This document shows positions 50,152-58,142 of a stretch of DNA of 64,000 nt, in pieces. Source of the DNA: JAIQET01 sp035542575 (lineage in GTDB: Bacteria; Acidobacteriota; Terriglobia; Terriglobales; Acidobacteriaceae). Within the stretch, counting starts at the first letter, position 1; every line of letters starts with the position of its first letter. The notes under the pieces were generated by a model. It worked only from the letters and a program-made list of their open reading frames with translations. It did not search any database and had not been told where the DNA came from. The position numbers and the translations under genes are program-made. The stretch covers positions 1-64,000 of the forward strand of contig DATKLE010000166.1 in NCBI GenBank assembly GCA_035542575.1, read 5' to 3'.

Positions 50152-51614
50152 TTGCCCAGCTTCTCCAGTCCCAGATGACGTACCACCACCTCCACCCCGT
50201 TCCGGTCGCGCAGATGCTTCGCCAACTGTTCCGCCAGATAGACCGACCGGTGTTGACCGCCGGTGCAACCAAACGACACCATCAGGTTGGTGAAGCCGCG
50301 ACTCTGATAGTTGCTCACGCTGGCATCCACCAGTGACCGGGCGCTCGCCAGGAACTGGCGCACGCTGTCTTCCCGCTCCAGATAGTCGATCACCGCCGCG
50401 TCTTTTCCGGTAAATGCCTTGAATCGCTCCTCCCGCCCGGGATTCGGTAAGCTGCGCGCGTCGAAGACGAATCCTCCCCCGTGTCCGCTTTCATCCTGCG
50501 GCAGACCCTGGCGGAAGGAGAAACTCGAAATCTGCACTGTGAGCTTCTCCGCATGACCAACCGGGCTTGGAGCTTTCTCCGGAGCCGCGGTGGCATAGGC
50601 CGAGCCATGCAACTTCTCCGAATCCACCATGCTCTTGAATGCCGCCATCAGCGCCGGCAGCAGGATTGGCAGTTCGACATGGGCCAGCAGCCAACGCAAG
50701 TTGTTCAGCGCGTACGGCACGCTCTGCAAAAAATGCGGCTTGCGCTCGTAGAACCCGCGAAACCCGTATGCTCCCATGGCCTGCATGATGCGCACGTACA
50801 CGTAAGCGTAGTAGTGCTCCATGAAAGCGGCGCGCTCAAATTTACCGAAGGTACCCAGTTGGTCGAGGTAGTGATCGAGCAATTGCTGGCGCAGGGGCGG
50901 CGGCAGATCGGCCTTGGCATCGTAAAGCAGGGAAGCGATGTCATACTGCAGCGCGCCCTTGCGCCCGCCCTGATAGTCGAGGAAGAACGGCCGGCCGTCG
51001 CGCAGCATGACGTTGCGCGACTGGAAATCACGATAAAGAAAGTAATCGCGCGCGGCGCCCAGCAGAAACTTGGTCAGACGCCCGAAATCCTGCTCCAGCG
51101 CCGCTTCACTGAAGGGCACGCCGGCCAGCCGCAGAAAGTAATACTTGAAGTAATTCAGGTCCCAGGCAATGGACTGGCGGTCAAAGCTGCCCCGCGGATA
51201 GCACACCTTATAGTTGAGATCGCGGCCTGCCTCGACCTGAAACCGCGGCAGTACCTCCACCACTTTGCGGTAAGCTTCCACCGCTTGGGGAGCAACCTTC
51301 GCCCCGGCACGGTTCTCCGAGAGAAACTCAAACAGCGTGGTGTCCCCCAGGTCTTCTTCCAGATAAGCCCCCTGGCTCAAATCCTCAGCGTAAATTTCCG
51401 GCACCGGCAGTCCGTGCCGGTGAAAGTGCCGGGAAAATTCCAGGAACGCCGCATTCTCCTCGTGCCCGTCGTATAGAACGCCAATGGCGCTGGATTGCTG
51501 GTTGGCCAGTCGGAAGATCTTCCGCCCGGATCCACCCAGTTCGCCTTGCAGCGCCTGTACCCGTTCCACCGGCGAGTGGAAATGCCGCTCGAAAAGCTGC
51601 TTAAGAATGTCCAT
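50148..51614 (-). CDS. Fusion: APH/AmgK-like kinase with RapZ C-terminal domain
   Basis: 488 residues. Residues about 1-330 form an aminoglycoside-phosphotransferase-like kinase; the catalytic loop is YRDFQSRNVM (Asp196, Asn201) and the metal site is DYQGG (Asp213). A linker rich in Ala/Pro follows. Residues about 357-488 match the RapZ C-terminal domain (SGHGGGFVFDARSLPNPG, VSFGCTGGQHRSVYLAEQLA), which in E. coli binds glucosamine-6-phosphate and sRNA. The N-terminal RapZ kinase-like domain is absent, its place taken by the APH domain. ATGA coupling to the MurU-like gene suggests a role in cell-wall sugar recycling. The kinase substrate and any RNA-binding role are inferred. Confidence 0.85.
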   Translation of the reverse strand: MDILKQLFERHFHSPVERVQALQGELGGSGRKIFRLANQQSSAIGVLYDGHEENAAFLEFSRHFHRHGLPVPEIYAEDLSQGAYLEEDLGDTTLFEFLSENRAGAKVAPQAVEAYRKVVEVLPRFQVEAGRDLNYKVCYPRGSFDRQSIAWDLNYFKYYFLRLAGVPFSEAALEQDFGRLTKFLLGAARDYFLYRDFQSRNVMLRDGRPFFLDYQGGRKGALQYDIASLLYDAKADLPPPLRQQLLDHYLDQLGTFGKFERAAFMEHYYAYVYVRIMQAMGAYGFRGFYERKPHFLQSVPYALNNLRWLLAHVELPILLPALMAAFKSMVDSEKLHGSAYATAAPEKAPSPVGHAEKLTVQISSFSFRQGLPQDESGHGGGFVFDARSLPNPGREERFKAFTGKDAAVIDYLEREDSVRQFLASARSLVDASVSNYQSRGFTNLMVSFGCTGGQHRSVYLAEQLAKHLRDRNGVEVVVRHLGLEKLGK

Positions 51615-51643
51615 GAATGCTGTTCAAAGATAACATCGAATCT

Positions 51644-51674
51644 GGGCCCTAGAGCGAAGTCGAGGGTTCCCGCC
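51644..51674. repeat. Interspersed GAGCGAAG repeat, partial copy 3
   Basis: GGGCCCTAGAGCGAAGTCGA and following CCCGCC match copies 1 and 2. It lies upstream of the fusion gene. Confidence 0.45.
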
Positions 51675-51819
51675 GACCGTTGCGTTGGGCGTCCTTACCC
51701 CGTATCCACGAGCAGCACGGGTGCCTCAGGATAATTGCTACAACGTGGATTGCCGAGAGCGTAACCCGGTCCTCCTCACCCTTGCCTTCCTCTCGCCGAC
51801 CGCTTAAGCTATTCCGCCC

Positions 51820-53670
51820 GTGAGTTCCGAACCTGCCCTGTCCTCATCGGTCGGCCCCCGCGACCGCGAGAGCTTCTTCGCGGCGCAGCAGAAGAACCGC
51901 CATGCCACCTGGCGCATGACCGCCCTCTGCGTCCTGACCGCCCTGGCCATGGGCATTCCGCTCACTCTGGTGCTGACACCGCTGTTCTATGCCGGTACCC
52001 TGCTCACCGCCGACGTGGTCAGCTACTTCAATCCGCTCCCACCCGAATTCTGGGCGACCATGAAAGAGTTGGCCACACTCGCCGTCCGCGTAGGTGACTA
52101 CTTCTTCAACAACAAGCCCCTCGATCCGCAACTGCTCGCCGTCGGCCTGGCCGTGCTGCTGGTTCCCGGAATGCTGATCGCTCTCGCTCTGTGGATGGCC
52201 ATGCTGGCCCTTTTTCGCCGCGCCGGGGTCGGGGGCGCCATGGCCAGCCTCAACGCCCGCGAACCCAGCCCGCACGATCTCCACGAACTGCAGCTGGCCA
52301 ATGTGGTGCAGGAGATGGCCATCGCCTCGGGTTTGCCTGCGCCACGTGTGATGTTGGTGGATTCCGCGGGCGCCAACGCCGCCGCCATCGGCACATCGCC
52401 CGCCGATGCTCGCATCGTGATTTCCCGGCGCCTGCTGGACGACCTCGACCGCGACCAGATGCAAGCCTTGCTGGCCCACCTGATTGGGTCGGTGGGCAAC
52501 GGCGATCTGGGTATCGCCTTCGCCGTCACCAGCGTGTTTGAGACCTGCGGTCTGCTCGGCACCATCATCAATGCGCCCTTCGGCCCCCACGCCCGCAGCA
52601 CTCTGTGGCGCGTCGTCCGCTACGCCTTCAGCCGGGGCGGCAGCGGGACCACTGCCGAGGCCGACGGCATCGCCGCCCTCCTGACCGGAGACCTCGATCT
52701 CCAGTCCGACGACATCGATCGCTTTTTCGACACCGGCAGCCACAGGGGGCCGGTCCACAAGTTCCTTGCCTTCGTTTTCTTTCCCATCTTCTTTACCAAC
52801 GCCGCCATCAAGTTCACCCTGTGGTTCTTCCTTACCGCCTTCCTGGGTCCGTGCATGGCGCTGCTGTGGCGCTCGCGCCGCTATCTCGCCGACGCCAGCG
52901 CGGTGCAATTCACGCGCAACCCGAACGCACTGGCCGGTGCTCTGCGCAATCTCACCGAGGACTCTACCGCCATTCCCGGCGGAGTCTGGGCCTCGCATTT
53001 GTTCGTGGTCAGCCCCAGCCAGGACACCAGTGCCCCTCAAGACAAGCCTACGGCCGAGCAGATGCGTTTGGTCGCGCGCGCCTGGGCCGAGAGCGCCCCC
53101 GCCCAGCCCGCCAGGTCCTCACTCACCACCGGCGACTACATGCGCTGTTGCGCGGAACTCATCGCCACCCAGCGCGCGGCGGTCAGCGGAGACCCCACCG
53201 CCTTGGCCCGCATGACGGCATTTCACCGGACGATCTCCACGCTGGTTCCCGGTCCCATCGCGCAGAGTTTGCCCGACCCTGCCGACCTGACCGCCGCCCT
53301 GCGCGGTGACCCAGCCGCCATTGCCCGCCTGCGCAGTCAGCAGCAGAACCTGGGCCGCCACCATCAGACGGTGCAGAAACGGACCGGCTTCCAGGCGGAA
53401 AGCATGGTCGCCTTTCATCCGCCGCTGAAGCGCCGCCTGCAGCGCCTAGAGCGCATGGGCGCCCACGTGGACTGGGGCGCAAAGCAGAAGTGGTCCTCCA
53501 CCAAAATTATCGGGACCACCATCGGTTTTCTGATCCTGGCTCCGTTCATCCTGGCTGCGGGTGCGCTGATGCTGGTCGTGGTCGCCGTGATGATCATGCT
53601 CAACCTCTTGTTTCTCGCTCTCTGGCTGTTCGCCATCCACTCCCTGTTTGGCTTGCTGGCGCCCCATTGA
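51820..53670 (+). CDS. M48-like membrane protein lacking the zinc-protease motif
   Basis: 616 residues from GTG 51820. Helices lie at about 33-62 and 105-132, the M48 core region (about 150-380) aligns with HtpX-like peptidases, and two helices close the protein (571-590, 595-612). Where active enzymes have HExxH, this one has HLIGS (220-224). The later glutamate in an EYLADASAV-type motif is Arg354 (RRYLADASAV). Both the catalytic Glu and zinc ligands are therefore missing. It is probably a pseudo-protease or adaptor. LemA follows 23 bp downstream, a common M48 neighbour. Confidence 0.8.
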   Translation: MSSEPALSSSVGPRDRESFFAAQQKNRHATWRMTALCVLTALAMGIPLTLVLTPLFYAGTLLTADVVSYFNPLPPEFWATMKELATLAVRVGDYFFNNKPLDPQLLAVGLAVLLVPGMLIALALWMAMLALFRRAGVGGAMASLNAREPSPHDLHELQLANVVQEMAIASGLPAPRVMLVDSAGANAAAIGTSPADARIVISRRLLDDLDRDQMQALLAHLIGSVGNGDLGIAFAVTSVFETCGLLGTIINAPFGPHARSTLWRVVRYAFSRGGSGTTAEADGIAALLTGDLDLQSDDIDRFFDTGSHRGPVHKFLAFVFFPIFFTNAAIKFTLWFFLTAFLGPCMALLWRSRRYLADASAVQFTRNPNALAGALRNLTEDSTAIPGGVWASHLFVVSPSQDTSAPQDKPTAEQMRLVARAWAESAPAQPARSSLTTGDYMRCCAELIATQRAAVSGDPTALARMTAFHRTISTLVPGPIAQSLPDPADLTAALRGDPAAIARLRSQQQNLGRHHQTVQKRTGFQAESMVAFHPPLKRRLQRLERMGAHVDWGAKQKWSSTKIIGTTIGFLILAPFILAAGALMLVVVAVMIMLNLLFLALWLFAIHSLFGLLAPH

Positions 53671-53693
53671 GTGCGGACGGACTCGGAGGAACT

Positions 53694-54254
53694 GTGGACT
53701 TTTCCTTTGCCATATTCGCGCTTGCCCTTGCCATTCTGCTGGTCATTGCGGTCGGCCTGCTCTACAACGGCCTGGTGGCCCGCAGGAACCGTGTGCAGAG
53801 CGCCTGGGCCGACATTGACGTCCAGCTCAAGCTGCGCCATGATCTGGTCCCCAACCTCGTGGAGTCCGCCCGCGGCTACATGGCCCACGAACGTCAAACC
53901 CTGGAGGCGGTCACGCAGGCCCGCAGCCAGGCCATCTCTGCCGGAGCCAATGTTCCCGCCCGGTCCTCCGCCGAGATGCAACTCGCCGCCGCCATCGGCA
54001 ATCTGTTCGCTGTCGCCGAGCGCTACCCCGCCCTGCGCGCCACCGAAAACATGCAACTGCTCCAGGAGCAGCTCACCACCACCGAAAACCGCATCGCCTT
54101 CGCCCGGCAGCACTACAACGATATGGTTCTCGACCTCAACACCGCCGTCGCCAGCTTCCCCCGCAATCTCCTCGCCGGGCTCTTTGGCTTTGCTCCCGCC
54201 GCTATGTTCACCGCGGAAGAATCCGACCGCGCCGTCCCGCAGGCGAAGGTCTGA
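53694..54254 (+). CDS. LemA family protein
   Basis: 186 residues from GTG 53694, behind GGAGGA; a longer open frame reaches back to 53490 but overlaps the M48-like gene. One N-terminal transmembrane helix (AIFALALAILLVIAVGLLYN) is followed by the LemA core (NRVQSAWADIDVQLKLRHDLVPNLVE). LemA proteins are membrane-anchored helical bundles of unclear function, often encoded beside M48 peptidases. Confidence 0.9.
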   Translation: MDFSFAIFALALAILLVIAVGLLYNGLVARRNRVQSAWADIDVQLKLRHDLVPNLVESARGYMAHERQTLEAVTQARSQAISAGANVPARSSAEMQLAAAIGNLFAVAERYPALRATENMQLLQEQLTTTENRIAFARQHYNDMVLDLNTAVASFPRNLLAGLFGFAPAAMFTAEESDRAVPQAKV

Positions 54255-54276
54255 GACCTCAGCGTTTGCCCTATGC

Positions 54277-54282
54277 CATAAT
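54277..54282 (+). promoter_or_regulatory. -10-like hexamer CATAAT, 7 nt before a start codon
   Basis: CATAAT ends 7 nt before the ATG at 54290, with no ribosome site. Possible leaderless promoter. Confidence 0.3.
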
Positions 54283-54289
54283 CGCACCC

Positions 54290-55219
54290 ATGAATCTCAC
54301 CAGAATCATCTCTAATCTCACCCTCGCTTCCTGCATCCTGTCCGGAGCAATGCTCGCCGCACAATCGCCCCAGGCCGGCCCCGGCGACCCCACGGAACTG
54401 GTCAAGGAGGGTCAAAAGCTCAACGGGGAAGGGAAGCAGGACGAGGCGCTCGCTCTCTACCGCCAGGCGCTGCAGTTGTCGCCGAACCTTTACGAGGCGC
54501 ACCTGGCTGCGGGCGTTGCTTTGGACTTGAAAGGCGAGTACGCGGAGGCGCGCCAGCATCTGGGTAAAGCTATCGAACTCGCGACCCCCGAAAAGAAGGC
54601 CCAGGCCCTGCGCGCCATGGCTTTCTCGTATGCGTTCGAGGGCAATGCGCGAGAAGCCGCCAAACCTGAGCAGCAGGTGTTCGATGCACGTCTGGACAAC
54701 AAGGACTTCACCGGCGCCGCCGAAATTGCCAACGAACTCGCCCGCATCTACCTCGAGTCCGGAGACTTCAACAATGCCTTTATGTGGTACAAGACCGGCT
54801 ATGACACAGCCCTGCGCAAGCCCGATATGAACGAGGCGGAGAAGAATCTGTGGCTCTTCCGCTGGGAGCACGCCCAGGCGCGCATCGCGGCTCGCCAAGG
54901 CCAACATGAGCAAGCTATGAAGCATGTGGCCGCGGCCAAGGCCGCTCTCGACCAAGCCAACAACCCCGACCAGGCTGTCTTCTTCCCCTATCTGACCGGC
55001 TACGTCGCCTTCTACGCGGGAGACTATAAGTCAGCGATTGCCGACCTGCAGAAGGCCAACCAACGGGACCCTTTCATCCTGAGCCTGCTGGCGCAAGCCT
55101 ATGAGAAAGCAGGAGACCGGACACAGGCAGTGGAGTACTACCGCAAGGTGATGGCGGTGAACGCGCACAATCCCACCAACGCCTTTGCCCGTCCGCTGGC
55201 GAAGAAGAAATTGCAGTGA
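54290..55219 (+). CDS. Exported TPR protein
   Basis: 309 residues from ATG 54290 (signal peptide IISNLTLASCILSGAMLAAQ). Several TPR repeats: KLNGEGKQDEALALYRQALQ, YEAHLAAGVALDLKGEYAEA and QAYEKAGDRTQAVEYYRKVM. A periplasmic scaffold is likely. Partner unknown. Confidence 0.83.
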   Translation: MNLTRIISNLTLASCILSGAMLAAQSPQAGPGDPTELVKEGQKLNGEGKQDEALALYRQALQLSPNLYEAHLAAGVALDLKGEYAEARQHLGKAIELATPEKKAQALRAMAFSYAFEGNAREAAKPEQQVFDARLDNKDFTGAAEIANELARIYLESGDFNNAFMWYKTGYDTALRKPDMNEAEKNLWLFRWEHAQARIAARQGQHEQAMKHVAAAKAALDQANNPDQAVFFPYLTGYVAFYAGDYKSAIADLQKANQRDPFILSLLAQAYEKAGDRTQAVEYYRKVMAVNAHNPTNAFARPLAKKKLQ

Positions 55220-55224
55220 GCCGG

Positions 55225-55257
55225 AAAACAAAACGGCCGGACGCTGTCGCCCGGCCG
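55225..55257 (-). terminator. Rho-independent terminator of the ACT-domain gene
   Basis: On the minus strand CGGCCGG/CCGGCCG (55257-55251 with 55240-55234) forms a 7-bp GC stem with a 10-base loop, followed by TTTTGTTTT. It lies directly after the ACT-domain gene stop. Confidence 0.75.
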
Positions 55258-55275
55258 CCGACAAATTACTGGGAC

Positions 55276-55662
55276 CTACGCCGCCGTGGCCTCCTTGGCC
55301 ACCACCTCGGCGGTATACACCACCACGGCCTTCCGCGCACCCTTGGACGATGTGGCGTAAATGGAGCTCAGGTTGACGCCACGAGCCGCCAGCTTATCCA
55401 GACACTGCGCCAGGGCGCCGGGTTTGTTGGGCAGTTCGTACTCTTCCGCAATCGTCTCGCGATACGCAACCCTAGCTTCGTCTAGGGCTTTCTTTGCCTT
55501 CTTTGCGTCTTCGACGACTAGCTGCACCATCCCGCCCGTTCCCTGTGCGGTTGCCAGGAGCGCCAGGATGTTGACCTTCGCGTTCCCCAACGTCTTCGCG
55601 ATCTCAGCCACCGCTCCCGGCTGGTTCTCGATGCCGATTGTGAACTGTTTTGCTTTGGCCAT
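55276..55662 (-). CDS. Double ACT-domain protein
   Basis: 128 residues from ATG 55662, which is 7 nt behind AGGAGG; an ATG 6 bp upstream is too close to that site. Two ACT domains (about 5-65 and 72-128; FTIGIENQPGAVAEIAKTL and EYELPNKPGALAQCLDKL). ACT domains bind amino acids and regulate enzymes. The protein has no catalytic domain, so it is likely a free-standing regulator or amino-acid sensor. Confidence 0.88.
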   Translation of the reverse strand: MAKAKQFTIGIENQPGAVAEIAKTLGNAKVNILALLATAQGTGGMVQLVVEDAKKAKKALDEARVAYRETIAEEYELPNKPGALAQCLDKLAARGVNLSSIYATSSKGARKAVVVYTAEVVAKEATAA

Positions 55663-55787
55663 AACCATACCTCCTGCTGCTGCGCTTGCAAAAATTATAC
55701 GCCGGCACTCCGCGCGAGACCGCTCCGAGCCGATCTAGTCACGTCGTGTTGTGACTTGCGCCCTTCGTCTGGGGTATCATCGACCCA

Positions 55788-56918
55788 ATGCCGAACCCGC
55801 ACCCCTTTCAGACCGACGACCTCCGGCTGCGGTCGATTCACGACAAAGTTTTCACCGGCGAGCGTCTGGACGCGGCTGACGCCCTCGCCCTCTACCGCAC
55901 CGGGGACATCCTGGCTGTGGGCTGGCTGGCCAACTCGGTGCGCGAGCGACTGCACGGCGACAAAACATACTTCAACGTTAACCGCCACATCAATCCCACC
56001 AACGTCTGCATCGCTGCCTGCCGCCTGTGCGCCTTCGGACGCAAGAAGGATGCCCCCGGCGCCTACACCATGGCGCTGGAGGAAGCCTTTGATGCAGCTG
56101 CCTCCGGCTACACCGACGCGGTCACCGAATTCCACATCGTCGGCGGGCTGCATCCCGATTTGCCGTTCCAGTACTTCCTTGACCTGTGCTCAGGGCTCAA
56201 GCAGCGCTTCCCCCAGGTCCACCTGAAGGCTTTCACCATGGTCGAGGTGGCGTATCTCGCCAAGCGCGCCAAGCTCTCCATTCGGGAGACCCTGGAGCAG
56301 TTGAAGGCTGCGGGAGTGGACTCGCTCCCCGGCGGTGGCGCCGAGATTTTCGCCGACCGCGTCCGCCACATCATCTGCGACCACAAGATAGACGGCGACC
56401 AGTGGCTGGAGACTGCCCGCACCGCGCACCAGCTCGGGCTGAAGTCCAACGCCACCATGCTCTACGGCCACGTCGAAAACGACGAAGACCGCGTGGACCA
56501 TCTGCTCAAGCTCCGCGCCTTGCAAGACGACACCGGCGGCTTCCAGACCTACATTCCGCTGGCTTTCCACCCCGCCAACACTCCGCTGCAACACCTCTCC
56601 ACCACCACCGGCATGCTCGACATCCGCCAGATCGCGGTCGGACGCCTGATGCTGGACAACTTCCCCCACATCAAGGCCTACTGGCAGATGATGACCCCAA
56701 AGATCGCCCAGATCTCCCTACGCTTTGGGGCTGATGACATCGATGGCACGGTAATCGAAGAAAAGATCTACCACGACGCCGGCGCCACCACCCCCCAAGG
56801 CATGCGGCGGCAGGAGCTTATCCGCCTGATTAAGGAAGCCGGCCGCGAGCCCATCGAGCGGGACACGCTGTACCGGCCGGTCACGCGGACGGAGACGTCG
56901 GTCACAGTCGCGGTGTAA
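55788..56918 (+). CDS. mqnE: Aminofutalosine synthase
   Basis: 376 residues, a radical SAM enzyme of the futalosine menaquinone pathway. The [4Fe-4S] motif is CIAACRLC (Cys74, 78, 81). Other family blocks are NRHINPTNVC, EFHIVGGLHPDLPFQYF, DSLPGGGAEIF and FQTYIPLAFHPANTPL. It combines an enolpyruvyl benzoate precursor with SAM to make aminofutalosine. TATCAT lies 7 nt before its start, without a ribosome site. A UbiA-family gene is about 8 kb away. Confidence 0.93.
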   Translation: MPNPHPFQTDDLRLRSIHDKVFTGERLDAADALALYRTGDILAVGWLANSVRERLHGDKTYFNVNRHINPTNVCIAACRLCAFGRKKDAPGAYTMALEEAFDAAASGYTDAVTEFHIVGGLHPDLPFQYFLDLCSGLKQRFPQVHLKAFTMVEVAYLAKRAKLSIRETLEQLKAAGVDSLPGGGAEIFADRVRHIICDHKIDGDQWLETARTAHQLGLKSNATMLYGHVENDEDRVDHLLKLRALQDDTGGFQTYIPLAFHPANTPLQHLSTTTGMLDIRQIAVGRLMLDNFPHIKAYWQMMTPKIAQISLRFGADDIDGTVIEEKIYHDAGATTPQGMRRQELIRLIKEAGREPIERDTLYRPVTRTETSVTVAV

Positions 56919-57068
56919 TCCCCCCTCCGCAAGTGCATGCGTCACACCCCTTCTGTCCATTCGTCCGCCTGCTTCGGAATTTGTGCTTGCCCTTTCCCCT
57001 CGGGTGTAGAATCGAGTTGTAGCGAAGGGAAAGCTTCACGGGTTCTGCCCCCGTTTTCCGAGGCGTGC

Positions 57069-58115
57069 ATGAACGTCCACATCAGCTACAAGCTGCAGAA
57101 AAATCCCGAAATTGAAAAAGACATAAATCATCTGGTTGAGAAGCTGCGCAAGCGGCTCCAGGTCTTCCGTCCCGAACTGGTTCACCTCAAAGGGGTCGTA
57201 GAGCAGAATTCGCCTCGCGAAGGCACCACTGTTTCCTTGAACTTACGGCTGCCTTCTGGGCAGATGGCGGTGCAGCAGTCTGCCTCCTCCCCCTCAGGCG
57301 CGGTCAAAGGCGCCTTCGACGACCTGCTGCAGCAGATCAACAAGCATAAAGACATGCTGCGCAGCACCCACAAGTGGCCGCGCTGGCGGCGGGTGGCCAA
57401 CGCCCGTCCTGAGCCCCAGGTGCCATTCGAGCAGACCCTCGCCGCGGTGCAGCCGCCCACGGTCTCCGCCGATGATATCCGTTCCTACGTGAACGCCAAC
57501 CTGGCCCGCCTGGAGCGCTTTGTGGAGCGCGAGCTCTCTTTCCGCGAGGCCGCGGAGCAGATTCTGCCCGATTCCATCACCAAGGAAGAGGTGGTCGACG
57601 AAGCCGTCGCCCGCGCTCTGGGGGACGGCAGCGAGAAGCCCGAGCGTCTGGCGCTGGAGCCGTGGCTGTATCGTCAAGCCATGCGGGCACTAAATGATCT
57701 CACCAGCCACAGCCAGGAACTGGCCCCGTCGGTTCACCTCGAGGTCTCCGCCCGCAAGCCCAACGTGCGCGCCAGTGATGAGGCCGAACTGCAGTTCCAC
57801 CAGCCGGATGAGACTCTCACAGGGGAGAGCGTTATTGCCGATCCCCGCACCGCTACCCCCGAGGACATCGCATCCTCCGATGAGATGGTCACTCTGGTGC
57901 AATATGCCCTCGGAGCCGCCAAGCACGTGGACCGTGAAGCTTTTATCCTCCATGGGATCGAGGGCTTCTCCGTGGAGGAGATCGCCGCCATTACGGACCG
58001 CAGAGCGGAAGACGTGCGGTCTTCCATTGCTGCCGCCCGCGAACATCTACGCCGCTCGCCCCCCTTTGCCCACCGCTTCAAGGACAAGCTGCTGCAGGAA
58101 ACTAGTAAGGATTAG
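57069..58115 (+). CDS. HPF/RaiA ribosome-hibernation domain fused to sigma-70-like regions
   Basis: 348 residues from ATG 57069; a longer frame to 56937 lacks coding character. Residues 1-98 form an HPF/RaiA domain (MNVHISYKLQKNPEIEKDIN, LNLRLPSGQMAV, GAFDDLLQQINKHKDMLR), which binds the ribosomal A/P sites during hibernation. Residues about 136-213 resemble sigma region 2 of ECF type (VVDEAVARALGDG, WLYRQAMRALNDL). Residues about 270-328 are a sigma region 4 helix-turn-helix (DREAFILHGIEGFSVEEIAA). The usual HPF dimerisation tail is absent. A 27-bp gap links it to the baeRF gene. The sigma-like assignment is a pattern match by eye, so promoter binding is unproven. Confidence 0.75.
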   Translation: MNVHISYKLQKNPEIEKDINHLVEKLRKRLQVFRPELVHLKGVVEQNSPREGTTVSLNLRLPSGQMAVQQSASSPSGAVKGAFDDLLQQINKHKDMLRSTHKWPRWRRVANARPEPQVPFEQTLAAVQPPTVSADDIRSYVNANLARLERFVERELSFREAAEQILPDSITKEEVVDEAVARALGDGSEKPERLALEPWLYRQAMRALNDLTSHSQELAPSVHLEVSARKPNVRASDEAELQFHQPDETLTGESVIADPRTATPEDIASSDEMVTLVQYALGAAKHVDREAFILHGIEGFSVEEIAAITDRRAEDVRSSIAAAREHLRRSPPFAHRFKDKLLQETSKD

Positions 58116-58142
58116 CTGCCATTACAGCACTCTGGAGAACTC

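Noticed and set aside
51820..53670. Active HtpX-type zinc protease
   Set aside because: HExxH is HLIGS and the third ligand position is Arg, so zinc cannot be held in the normal way.
56937..57068. N-terminal extension of the HPF fusion
   Set aside because: The 44 added residues lack family similarity, and the HPF domain starts exactly at ATG 57069.
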